From the NCBI GenBank assembly GCA_913031555.1, contig CAJWDO010000001.1, forward strand, positions 1 to 36,012: a DNA stretch of 36,012 nucleotides. The letters run 5' to 3'. Origin of the DNA: an uncultured Alphaproteobacteria bacterium. Lineage in GTDB: Bacteria > Pseudomonadota > Alphaproteobacteria > Puniceispirillales > Puniceispirillaceae. Shown here one piece after another: positions 15,228 to 22,775 of the stretch. The notes beneath the pieces are model-generated. The model did no database searches. It saw only the letters and a list, made by a program, of their open reading frames with translations, and was not told the DNA's origin. Made by a program: the position numbers and the translations under genes. Within the stretch, counting starts at the first letter, position 1. Each line of letters begins with the position of its first letter.

Positions 15228-16097
15228 ATGAAATTCCTTACCTCCCTCGCGACCGCCTTCGCCATTTCCGGCATTGTTTCCGCCACAATATTGTTTGCGC
15301 CGGTCATGACGCAGGCCCAGGAACGTATCGCCGTTGGCACGCTGAACGGAGAGCCAATCTGGCTTGACGAGATCATGGCTGTCGCCCAGACGCTGCCGCC
15401 TGAATATCGCGAGGAAGGGCTTGCCAACCTGTATGCGCAGCTTGTCGATGAGGTGGCTAATTCGCGACTGGCCGCGGCGGCCGGCCGCGAGAGTGGGCTT
15501 GACCGGAACGACGTGGTGGCGAATGCGATGGAACTTGCCGCCAGCCGCGTTCTGGCCGAGGCCTATTTCACCGATCAGGTGTCGGAAATGATCACCGAGG
15601 AGTCGGTGCAGGCGGCCTATGACGCATTTGTTGCCGATACCGGGTCACGCGAAACCGTCACCGCGGCGCACATACTGGTCGAGACCGAGGATGAGGCGAA
15701 GGCACTTATCGCCCAGCTGAATGACGGTGCCGATTTCGCCGATTTGGCGCGTGAGAAATCAACCGGGCCGAGCGGGCCGAATGGCGGCGAACTTGGCAGC
15801 TTCGGCCGTGGGCAGATGGTGCCAGCCTTTGAGAGCGCGGCCTTTGAAATGCCTGTCGGCGGCTATTCAGCTACACCGGTGCAGACGCAGTTTGGCTGGC
15901 ACATCATCAAGGTCAGCGACAAGAGCGTCACCCCGGCCCCAACGCTTGATGAAATGCGAGACCAGCTTGCCAGCAACATGTCGCGGCAGAGCTTTGCACG
16001 CGTTGTCGAGACGCTTCGCTCGGGCGCCAGTGTCGAAGTGCGGCCCTATGATGATGTGCTGACCGAGGCGCAATCAGCGGCCGACGCCAGGCAATGA
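15228..16097 (+). CDS. parvulin-type peptidyl-prolyl cis-trans isomerase, exported
   Basis: This is a periplasmic PpiC/SurA-like foldase. The 289-residue product begins with a signal peptide (MKFLTSLATAFAISGIVSAT..., cleavage near TQA-QER, about residue 31). A helical SurA-like N-terminal region follows, then a parvulin domain (about 140-235): VTAAHILVETEDEAKALIAQ, GELGSFGRGQMVPAFESAAF, and QFGWHIIKVSDK. The start at 15228 follows AAAGGA with about six bases between; longer in-frame starts back to 14916 lack any signal-peptide logic. The stop overlaps the argJ start (ATGA, 16094-16097). It may assist outer-membrane protein folding after SecA-dependent export; secA is the divergent neighbour. 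Confidence 0.92.
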   Translation: MKFLTSLATAFAISGIVSATILFAPVMTQAQERIAVGTLNGEPIWLDEIMAVAQTLPPEYREEGLANLYAQLVDEVANSRLAAAAGRESGLDRNDVVANAMELAASRVLAEAYFTDQVSEMITEESVQAAYDAFVADTGSRETVTAAHILVETEDEAKALIAQLNDGADFADLAREKSTGPSGPNGGELGSFGRGQMVPAFESAAFEMPVGGYSATPVQTQFGWHIIKVSDKSVTPAPTLDEMRDQLASNMSRQSFARVVETLRSGASVEVRPYDDVLTEAQSAADARQ

Positions 16098-17320
16098 CCG
16101 TCTCACCGCTTGCGCCGGAATCCTTCCCGGCGATTCCACCGATTGCCGGATTGACCCTGTCGACCGCGGCATCGGGTCTGAAATATTCCGGCCGTGACGA
16201 CATGCTGCTGATGCGTGTTGGCGAAGGCGCGGCGATCGCCGGCGTCTTCACCCGGTCGGACACGGCGGCAGCCCCGGTGATCTGGTGCCGTGAGGCACTT
16301 GCCGCGAGGCCGGCAGATGCACGCGCCATTCTTGTCAATGCCGGCAACGCGAACGCCTTTACCGGATCGGGCGGCATGGACGCTGTCGAGGAAAGTTGTC
16401 GTGGCATGGCGTCACGTCTTGGCTGCGATTCGGGGCAGGTGCTGATGGCCTCTACCGGCGTCATTGGCGAGCCTCTGGACGTGCCGGTTCTGGCGGCACA
16501 ATTCGATGATCTTGCCAACGGCACAGCGGGCTGGCACGACGCGGCGCGCGCCATCATGACAACCGACACCTTCGCCAAGGGGGCCTGCGCCAGCGTCATG
16601 ATCAATGGCGTTCAGGTCAGGATCGCCGGCATTGCCAAAGGGTCCGGTATGATCGCGCCCGACATGGCGACGATGCTTGGCTTCATCGCCACCGACGCGG
16701 CGGTGCCGCACCATGTTCTGGCGGACCTTCTGGCCGGCGCGACACAACGTAGCTTCAACGCCATCACCGTCGACAGCGACAGCTCGACCAATGACAGCGT
16801 GATGCTGATTGCCACCGGCGCCGCGTCGCATCAGCCTGTCAGCAGCGCCGATGATCCAAGGCTTGATGACTTCCGCGCCGGCCTCGATGCGGTGATGCAG
16901 GATCTGGCGCAGCAGATTGTCCGCGATGGCGAGGGGGCGTCGAAATTCATCACCATCAGCGTGTCCGGTGCGGCAGATGACAACATGGCGCGCCTGATTG
17001 GCATGTCCATCGCCAATTCGCCGCTGGTCAAGACGGCGATTGCCGGCGAGGACGCCAATTGGGGGCGGATCGTGATGGCGGTCGGCAAGGCTGGCGCCGG
17101 GCTGGACCAGTCACGGATCGGCGTGGCGATCGGCGGCATCAGGATCGCCGCCGACGGGGCGCGGGTCGAGGGTTATGACGAAGCACCGGTCGCCTCGCAC
17201 ATGCAGGGCGATATGATCGACATCGAGGTCAGCGTTGGATCCGGTGTCGGCGCGGCGCGGGTCTGGACCTGCGATTTGACCCATGGCTACATCACAATCA
17301 ATGCCGATTACAGAAGCTGA
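16094..17320 (+). CDS. argJ: bifunctional ornithine acetyltransferase / N-acetylglutamate synthase
   Basis: ArgJ recycles the acetyl group between N-acetylornithine and glutamate in arginine synthesis. The 408-residue proenzyme carries the self-cleavage site in KGSGMIAPDMATMLGFIATD. T193 (MAT-ML) becomes the catalytic N-terminal residue of the beta chain. Other family marks are VNAGNANAFTG, STGVIGEPL, TVDSDSSTNDS and the C-terminal NADYRS. Whether it is mono- or bifunctional cannot be read from sequence. It overlaps ppiC by four bases and leads into mutT. Confidence 0.95.
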   Translation: MTVSPLAPESFPAIPPIAGLTLSTAASGLKYSGRDDMLLMRVGEGAAIAGVFTRSDTAAAPVIWCREALAARPADARAILVNAGNANAFTGSGGMDAVEESCRGMASRLGCDSGQVLMASTGVIGEPLDVPVLAAQFDDLANGTAGWHDAARAIMTTDTFAKGACASVMINGVQVRIAGIAKGSGMIAPDMATMLGFIATDAAVPHHVLADLLAGATQRSFNAITVDSDSSTNDSVMLIATGAASHQPVSSADDPRLDDFRAGLDAVMQDLAQQIVRDGEGASKFITISVSGAADDNMARLIGMSIANSPLVKTAIAGEDANWGRIVMAVGKAGAGLDQSRIGVAIGGIRIAADGARVEGYDEAPVASHMQGDMIDIEVSVGSGVGAARVWTCDLTHGYITINADYRS

Positions 17321-17324
17321 GACG

Positions 17325-17756
17325 ATGCGCAAGGCTGCCAACACCGACGCGGCACGTCAGGTCGTCCTTGTCAGTGCGGCGGCGCTGGTCGATGCAGACG
17401 GGCGGGTTTTGCTGGCACGTCGGCCCGCTGGCAAGTCAATGGCCGGGTTATGGGAATTTCCCGGCGGCAAGATCGAGCCCGGTGAGACGCCCGAGGCGGC
17501 GCTGATCCGCGAACTTGACGAAGAGCTTGGCATCGACACCGCTGAATCCTGCCTTGCGCCGTTGAGTTTCGCCAGCCATGCCTATGATGATTTCCACCTT
17601 CTGATGCTGGTCTATGTGTGCCGCAAATGGAAGGGCACGCCGCGCCAGCTTGAAGGCAATGAGCTTGCCTGGGTGCGACCGGCGCGGCTTCGCGACTATG
17701 ACATGCCGGCAGCCGACCTGCCGCTGATCCCGGTGCTTCAGGATTTGCTGATGTAG
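17325..17756 (+). CDS. mutT: NUDIX hydrolase, MutT type
   Basis: This is a probable 8-oxo-dGTP pyrophosphatase that cleans the nucleotide pool. The Nudix box GKIEPGE-TPEAALI-RELDEELGI fits GX5EX7REUXEEXGU exactly. The preceding RPAGKSMAGLWEFPGG and the late ELAWVRPARLRDYDMPAADLPLI are typical of MutT. I place the start at 17325, five bases after the argJ stop, giving 143 residues. In-frame ATGs at 17301 and 17283 would overlap argJ by up to 38 bases and add only a polar tail. argJ-mutT adjacency is usual in this class. Confidence 0.88.
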   Translation: MRKAANTDAARQVVLVSAAALVDADGRVLLARRPAGKSMAGLWEFPGGKIEPGETPEAALIRELDEELGIDTAESCLAPLSFASHAYDDFHLLMLVYVCRKWKGTPRQLEGNELAWVRPARLRDYDMPAADLPLIPVLQDLLM

Positions 17757-17763
17757 CCTCCCA

Positions 17764-17787
17764 GACCCCGGGTCACGCCTCGGGGTC
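17764..17787. terminator. hairpin over the methyltransferase stop codon
   Basis: GACCCCG (17764-17770), ten bases, then CGGGGTC (17781-17787) form a perfect 7-bp stem. The loop contains the stop codon of the minus-strand methyltransferase (17773-17775), and the mutT stop lies eight bases to the left. No U-run follows on either strand. Confidence 0.5.
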
Positions 17788-18681
17788 CTGTTCGGGCGTG
17801 CCAAGCTCATCGGCAAGCCGGTGCGCCGCGCTGCCGGGGCGAAGTGGCGTCTGCTGGCTTTCATGCGGAGCCCATCCGGTCAACGTGATGATCTCGAAAC
17901 TGGCCGGTATGCGGCCATCCGGCGCGGCAAAGCGCTGCTGATAGATTTCCGCCGCGCGAAGAAAAAGCTGGCGCTGGCCGGGCGTCCGGCTGCGTGCCAG
18001 AAGCGCGTTCTGCTCGCCCATCCCGCGCAGATCGGCCAGCAGCCGGAACATGTCGGGATAGGTGATGGTCAGCCTGTCGGAATCGGCCACCGGCAGCGCC
18101 AACCCGGCCCGGCCAAGCAGCCCGCCGACATCACGGATATCGGCCATCGGCACTGTCCGCGGACTGGCTCCGCCGAATAATTCCTGTTCGGCCTCGAGAA
18201 GCGAGCCACGCAACTCTGTCAGCGTTGTGCCGCCAAGAAGGCTGACAAGGCACAGGCCATCCGGTTTCAGCAGCCGCCGGATCTGCGCCATGACGCCCGG
18301 CAGATCATCAATCCAGTGCAGAAGAAGGCAGGAAAAGACGGCATCGAAACTGCCGGCGGCAAAGGGCAGGCTGTCATATTCGACGGCCAGTGCCGGACCG
18401 GCGGTGCCGGCCATGGCGGCAAATTCCGGGGCCGGGTCGGCCTGGATCACCCGACCGACCTTGCCGGTCGCCGCGAACTCGCGCGTCAGCATGCCGTCAT
18501 GGCATCCAAAATCGAGACACAGCGGAAAATCACGCCGCATCAGCGCCAGCCTGTCGGCCATCCGCAACACCGCCTCGCGCTTCAGAAATTCAAACCCGGC
18601 AAAGCCAGGCGCGGCGCGGGCACGGTTCCGGCGCTGGGCAGCGCTGTCGAAAAAACGCGGGATGGACGGGGCCTCGTTCAT
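17773..18681 (-). CDS. SAM-dependent methyltransferase, NDUFAF5/BioC-like
   Basis: The 302-residue product starts with a short segment (IPRFFDSAAQRRNRARAAPGFAGFEFLKREA) typical of the NDUFAF5 branch. The Rossmann SAM site is CLDFGCHDGMLTREFA (about residues 54-69). Then come SFDAVFSCLLLHWIDDLPGVMAQIRRLLKPDGLCLVSLLGG and a C-terminal YQQRFA-PDGRIPASFEIITLTGWAPHESQ motif. In mitochondria NDUFAF5 hydroxylates an arginine of a complex I subunit, despite its methyltransferase fold. Alphaproteobacterial relatives are usually annotated as methyltransferases or BioC. No biotin genes are nearby, so a complex I role is the better guess, though unproven here. It is divergent from comF. Confidence 0.8.
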   Translation of the reverse strand: MNEAPSIPRFFDSAAQRRNRARAAPGFAGFEFLKREAVLRMADRLALMRRDFPLCLDFGCHDGMLTREFAATGKVGRVIQADPAPEFAAMAGTAGPALAVEYDSLPFAAGSFDAVFSCLLLHWIDDLPGVMAQIRRLLKPDGLCLVSLLGGTTLTELRGSLLEAEQELFGGASPRTVPMADIRDVGGLLGRAGLALPVADSDRLTITYPDMFRLLADLRGMGEQNALLARSRTPGQRQLFLRAAEIYQQRFAAPDGRIPASFEIITLTGWAPHESQQTPLRPGSAAHRLADELGTPEQDPEA

Positions 18682-18791
18682 GATGCGCGCACCATCACCG
18701 ATGGCGGGCCTTCAGGGCAAGCAAAAACACAGCTCACAACAACCCCTGCAGCCGAAAAATCACGGGCCCTTAGGGATATATTAACCGAGGT

Positions 18792-18821
18792 GTGTCTAGG
18801 CTGGAGGTGTCTAGGCTGGAG
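18792..18821 (+). repeat. perfect 15-bp duplication carrying the comF ribosome binding site
   Basis: GTGTCTAGGCTGGAG occurs twice without a break (18792-18806 and 18807-18821), with no mismatch. GGAG at the end of the second copy is the ribosome binding site of comF, five bases before its ATG. The first copy carries a spare, out-of-place GGAG. Confidence 0.9.
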
Positions 18822-18826
18822 ATATT

Positions 18827-19585
18827 ATGGACCGGATCCGGATCAGGCCGGCGGCCTTCACCGCCGCCGCGGGGCGGCTGGCAACCCTGTTGCTGCCGCA
18901 TCAATGCGTCCTGTGCCGGCAATTTGCCGACACGACGGGCCTGTGCGCCACATGCTGGGACGGGCTGACACCGATTGCCGCGCCGCTCTGCGCGCGCTGC
19001 GGCCTGCCGCTTGGCCACACGCTTGCCGACCCGCTATGCGCCGGTTGCTGGACGAAGCCGCCACCACTGGCCGCCATCCGGGCCTGTTTCCACTATGCGG
19101 ACAGCGCGCGCGAGCTGATCCTGCATTACAAGCATGGCGACGGGTTGCAACTGACGCCGCTTCTGGCTCGACTTGGCGCGCGGCTTTTCATCGAACTTGG
19201 CAGCCCGGAGACGCTGGTCATCCCGGTACCGCTTCATCGGCGGCGCTATTTCCGACGACGCTACAATCAGGCGGCGGAATGGGCGCGTCATCTCTGCCGC
19301 TATACCGCGCAGGGTGTCTTCGCCCCGGACATGCTGACCCGGCGGCGGGCGACGCGAAGCCAGGGCGGGCTGAGCCGGCATCAGCGAAAGCGCAATATCG
19401 CCGGCGCCTTTGCCGTACCGCCGCCCACGATTCCGCGCCTTGAAGGAAGACCGGTTCTGATGATCGATGATGTGCTGACGACCGGCGCCACCCTTCATGA
19501 AGCGGCGCGACGTCTAACAGCCGCCGGCAGCGGGCCTGTCTCGGCGTTGGTGCTGGCGCGGGTCACACGACCCTCCCACGCCTAA
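18827..19585 (+). CDS. comF: ComF family protein (phosphoribosyltransferase-like)
   Basis: ComF proteins are linked to DNA uptake and processing in competent bacteria; the exact reaction is not known. The 252-residue product has zinc-binding cysteine pairs (C27/C30, C40/C43, C55/C58, C71/C74) in its N-terminal third. The phosphoribosyltransferase fold follows: VIPVPLHRRRYFRRRYNQA and the PRPP loop VLMIDDVLTTGAT at about 210-222. Translation starts at 18827 after GGAG with five bases between. It leads into grxC and a nitrilase gene, a grouping common in Alphaproteobacteria. Confidence 0.92.
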   Translation: MDRIRIRPAAFTAAAGRLATLLLPHQCVLCRQFADTTGLCATCWDGLTPIAAPLCARCGLPLGHTLADPLCAGCWTKPPPLAAIRACFHYADSARELILHYKHGDGLQLTPLLARLGARLFIELGSPETLVIPVPLHRRRYFRRRYNQAAEWARHLCRYTAQGVFAPDMLTRRRATRSQGGLSRHQRKRNIAGAFAVPPPTIPRLEGRPVLMIDDVLTTGATLHEAARRLTAAGSGPVSALVLARVTRPSHA

Positions 19586-19666
19586 ATGTCCCCACGCTTG
19601 ATTTTCGAGACCAGTCGGCGGATATAAACGCTGGAAAATGCTTATGTGATGAAAGCGGACGTTGAA

Positions 19667-19924
19667 ATGCCAAAGGTCGAAATCTACACCGGAATGATGT
19701 GCGGCTACTGCTCGCGGGCGCTGCGCCTGCTGGACAGCAAGGACGTTGTCTACAAGCAGATTGACGTCTCGATGAGCTCGAATCTTCGCGCCGAAATGCG
19801 CGCGCGCGCCAGCGGCCGCACCTCGGTGCCGCAGATCTTCATCGACGGCACGCATGTTGGCGGATGCCAGGAACTATACGCCCTCGAGGGGGCCGGCAAA
19901 CTCGACGCTATGTTGGCGGCATGA
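19667..19924 (+). CDS. grxC: glutaredoxin 3
   Basis: This dithiol glutaredoxin reduces disulfides with glutathione. From the ATG at 19667 the product is 85 residues, MPKVEIYTGMMCGYC..., matching GrxC N-termini. The active site is CGYC rather than CPYC, a common variant. TSVPQIFIDGTHVGGCQELYAL gives the cis-proline and glutathione-binding segment. The frame is open upstream to GTG 19646 and ATG 19649, but those add residues not seen in the family; AGCGGA lies suitably before 19667. The stop overlaps the next start (ATGA, 19921-19924). Confidence 0.92.
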   Translation: MPKVEIYTGMMCGYCSRALRLLDSKDVVYKQIDVSMSSNLRAEMRARASGRTSVPQIFIDGTHVGGCQELYALEGAGKLDAMLAA

Positions 19925-20781
19925 CAGGCGATCAGGCGGTGCAGCTTCGGGTCGCGGCGCTGCAATATTGCGCCGCCGGCACGGCGCAGGAAACGCTGGC
20001 ACGGCTGATCCCGATGATCGACAGCGCCGCCGGAGCCGGTGCCGGATTGATTTGTCTTCCCGAGGCCGCCACCTTTCTTGCCGCCTCGCGCGAGGCGCTG
20101 CAGACCGAGGCCGAATGGGAGGATGACAGCCGCTCGCTGACGAAGCTGGCGGACATTGCCGCGAAGCATGCCGTCGATCTTCTTGTCGGGTCCATATTCG
20201 TCCGCCGGCGGCTGGATTCGCGGATTGTGAACCGCGCGGTGATGATCGGTGGTGACGGCGGCATCCGCGCCACCTATGACAAGATCCACATGTTCGATGC
20301 CGATGTCGGCGACGGGCGGCGCTATCGTGAATCGGATCATTTTGCCGCCGGCAACAGGCTGGTCCTTACCGAAAGCGGTGGTGTCAGCCTCGGCCTGACA
20401 ATCTGCTATGATGTCCGCTTTCCCCATCTCTATCGCGCCCTTGGCAAGGCGGGCGCCAGTGTCATCACCGTACCGGCCGCCTTTACCTTTCCCAGCGGCA
20501 GGGCGCATTGGCATGTGCTGTTGCGGGCCCGCGCCATCGAAACGGGAAGCTTCATCATCGCGCCGGCGCAATGCGGAATCCACGCCGATGGCCGGCGCAC
20601 CTACGGCCATGCCATGATCATCTCACCATGGGGCGATATCCTTGCCGAGGTGCCGACCGATGATGACAACGCCGCCGCCGGTGGCAATGACGGCATTATC
20701 CATGCCGATCTCGATATCACCAGTGTGGACAGGGCACGAAACGCCATCCCGTCCTTGCAGACGGATGCTGATTTCAGGTGA
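19921..20781 (+). CDS. carbon-nitrogen hydrolase (nitrilase/omega-amidase family)
   Basis: The 286-residue product shows the nitrilase-superfamily catalytic triad: E48 in LPEAATF, K121 in YDKIHMFD, and C162 in ICYDVRFPHLY. These contexts fit the Nit1/Nit2 branch. That branch includes deaminated glutathione amidase and omega-amidase, which repair metabolites made by transaminase side reactions. Placement beside a glutaredoxin gene makes deaminated glutathione a reasonable substrate, but this is inference. The start at 19921 overlaps the grxC stop. An ATG-like start at 19864 would run far into grxC and is unlikely. Confidence 0.88.
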   Translation: MTGDQAVQLRVAALQYCAAGTAQETLARLIPMIDSAAGAGAGLICLPEAATFLAASREALQTEAEWEDDSRSLTKLADIAAKHAVDLLVGSIFVRRRLDSRIVNRAVMIGGDGGIRATYDKIHMFDADVGDGRRYRESDHFAAGNRLVLTESGGVSLGLTICYDVRFPHLYRALGKAGASVITVPAAFTFPSGRAHWHVLLRARAIETGSFIIAPAQCGIHADGRRTYGHAMIISPWGDILAEVPTDDDNAAAGGNDGIIHADLDITSVDRARNAIPSLQTDADFR

Positions 20782-20804
20782 ATTGGGTGGTGTCAGTGAT
20801 GGTG

Positions 20805-20827
20805 GGGCGGCCGATCAGCCGTCGCCC
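20805..20827. terminator. hairpin over the accA stop codon
   Basis: GGGCGGC (20805-20811), nine bases, then GTCGCCC (20821-20827) pair over 7 bp with one G-U pair (in the plus-strand RNA). The accA stop codon (20815-20817) is in the loop, and the nitrilase stop lies 24 bases to the left. No U-run follows. Confidence 0.4.
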
Positions 20828-21762
20828 ATCGCCAGATATTTCTCAGCCCGGTCGGCGATCAGCGCGTCGCGATCCATCTCCTGAAGCTCACGAAGCTGCG
20901 TGAAACAGGTATCACCAAGGCTGGCAATCGCCGCTGTCTGGTCGCGATGCGCGCCGCCAAGCGGTTCCGGAACGATGGCGTCGATCACCCCAAGATCTTT
21001 CATATGCGAAGAGGTAATCCGCAACGCCTCGGCGGCCTCCTTGGCATGGTCACTGCTGCGCCACAGGATCGAGGCGCATCCCTCGGGCGAAATCACCGAA
21101 TAGATGGCATGTTCGAACATGACGACGCGGTTGCCTGTTGCCAGCGCGATAGCGCCGCCGGAGCCACCCTCGCCGATAATGCTTGCCACCATCGGGGTCG
21201 GCAGGCGCAGACAGGCACGGATGGCGGTGGCGATGGCCTCGGCCTGGCCACGTTCCTCGGCGCCGCGCCCGGGATAGGCGCCAGCCGTATCGACAAAGCT
21301 CAACACCGGCAGTCCGAACCGTCCGGCAAGCTCCATCAGGCGCGAGGCCTTGCGGTATCCCTCGGGGCGCGCCATGCCGAAATTGCGCTTGATGCGTTCC
21401 TCGGTACTGCTTCCCTTTTCCGTGCCCATAACCATCACCGCCTGACCACGGAAGCGCGCCATGCCACCGATCACAGCATAATCCTCGGCATAATTGCGGT
21501 CGCCAGACAAAGGCGTAAAATCCTCGAACAACTGGTTGATGATGGCGCTGACCCGCGGACGCTCGGGATGGCGTGCCACCTGCACCTTTTCCCATGGGCC
21601 GAGCTTTTCATAGGTCTGTTTCAGCTCGCGCTCGATACGGGTCTGCAGCTTGCCAATCTCGTCGGCAATGTTGATGCTGCCGTCCGAGCTCATATGGCGC
21701 AGCTCCTCGACCTTGCCCTCAAGGGCGGCTATCGGCTTTTCGAAATCCAGAAAATGGCGCAT
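20815..21762 (-). CDS. accA: acetyl-CoA carboxylase carboxyltransferase subunit alpha
   Basis: AccA, with AccD, transfers the carboxyl group from biotin to acetyl-CoA to make malonyl-CoA. From the ATG at 21762 the product has 315 residues (319 in E. coli), starting MRHFLDFEKPIAALEGKVEELR. Family motifs include GPWEKVQVARHPERP, FVDTAGAYPGRGAEERGQAEAIA and IGEGGSGGAIALATGNRV. AGGA lies seven bases before this start. The frame extends to 21834, but the extra residues do not fit the family. It follows xerD on the same strand. Confidence 0.95.
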   Translation of the reverse strand: MRHFLDFEKPIAALEGKVEELRHMSSDGSINIADEIGKLQTRIERELKQTYEKLGPWEKVQVARHPERPRVSAIINQLFEDFTPLSGDRNYAEDYAVIGGMARFRGQAVMVMGTEKGSSTEERIKRNFGMARPEGYRKASRLMELAGRFGLPVLSFVDTAGAYPGRGAEERGQAEAIATAIRACLRLPTPMVASIIGEGGSGGAIALATGNRVVMFEHAIYSVISPEGCASILWRSSDHAKEAAEALRITSSHMKDLGVIDAIVPEPLGGAHRDQTAAIASLGDTCFTQLRELQEMDRDALIADRAEKYLAMGDG

Positions 21763-21842
21763 GACGTCCTGTAGAATGTTGTCGCGTTTCGTACCCGATT
21801 CTCGGCTGTACGGCACTCGGGATGTATAACGCAAATGGCAGT

Positions 21843-22775
21843 TTAATCCTGTTGATTCATGTTCGCAAGCGGATGCGCCGACGCGACCAGCCCGGCCAGC
21901 CTTTCGGGACGCGTCGCCGTGTAAATCTGTGTTGTCGAAATATCGGCATGGCCAAGCAGCGTCTGCAAGCCGCGAAGGTCAGCGCCGCGATTGAGCATAT
22001 GCGTGGCAAAGCTGTGCCGCACGACATGCGGGCTGACCCGGGCCGGGTCCAGCCCGGCCTTTCCGGCAAGCCCCTTCAACGCGGCGGCAAATTGCTGGCG
22101 CGAAAGATGCGTGTCGCCATGCGGAAACAAAAAGGGTGATGTCACATAGGCCGCCTTGGCATCACGCTCTTCCAGCCATGCCGCGATGGCGGCGCGCGCC
22201 GGTGAGCCAAGCGCCACCAGACGTTCGCGTCCCCCCTTGCCGGTCACGATGATTGTCGCCAGATCACGCCGGAACTGGTCGACCGGAAGCGACACCAGCT
22301 CGGAGACCCGCAGACCCGTGGCGTAGAGAAGTTCGAGCATGGCGGTCATCCGCCGCGCCTGCGCCGGGCGTGGCAGGTCACGCGCGCCGGTGATCAGCGC
22401 CGCCATTTCCCGCTCTGACAGACTTTTCGGAAGGGCAGACGGTTGCTTTGGGCTGTCGATCCAGCGGCAGGGATTGTCGGTGCGGACCCCCTCCTCGACA
22501 AGCCAGCCCATGAGCTGACGCAGCGCGCTGAGCCGGCGCGCCACCGAGCGCGCCACAAGACCGCCTGCATGCCACACACGAAGAAGATCACGCAAATCAT
22601 CAGCCGAGCAGGTCTCGAAACCAGTGCCACGCGCGGCCAGAACATCGAAACTCGCGGTGAGGTCGCGCCGATAGGCGGCAAGACTGTTGCGGGCAAGGCC
22701 ACGATCAGCGGCCATCGCCTGCAAAAATTCGGTGATAACGCGTTCGGGCGCGGGGTGGTTAGAGGTTGCTGTCAT
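21843..22775 (-). CDS. xerD: tyrosine recombinase XerD
   Basis: With XerC it resolves chromosome dimers at dif under FtsK control. The 310-residue product has the SAM-like N-terminal domain (about 10-95) and all catalytic residues: R156 (TGLRVSEL), K180 (VTGKGGRERL), H250 and R253 (HVVRHSFATHM), H276 (LLGHADIS) and Y285 (TQIYT). The accA neighbour and full conservation favour XerD over a mobile-element integrase. Its start overlaps the end of the upstream 769-residue gene by 17 bases, so translation is probably coupled. Confidence 0.93.
   Translation of the reverse strand: MTATSNHPAPERVITEFLQAMAADRGLARNSLAAYRRDLTASFDVLAARGTGFETCSADDLRDLLRVWHAGGLVARSVARRLSALRQLMGWLVEEGVRTDNPCRWIDSPKQPSALPKSLSEREMAALITGARDLPRPAQARRMTAMLELLYATGLRVSELVSLPVDQFRRDLATIIVTGKGGRERLVALGSPARAAIAAWLEERDAKAAYVTSPFLFPHGDTHLSRQQFAAALKGLAGKAGLDPARVSPHVVRHSFATHMLNRGADLRGLQTLLGHADISTTQIYTATRPERLAGLVASAHPLANMNQQD

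Noticed and set aside
18316..19443. 375-codon plus-strand frame across the methyltransferase gene and comF
   Set aside because: It crosses the divergent promoter region and overlaps two well-supported genes in other frames.
21843..22775. Mobile-element integrase
   Set aside because: Sequence and the accA/aroK neighbourhood fit housekeeping XerD; no attachment-site repeats or cargo genes flank it.
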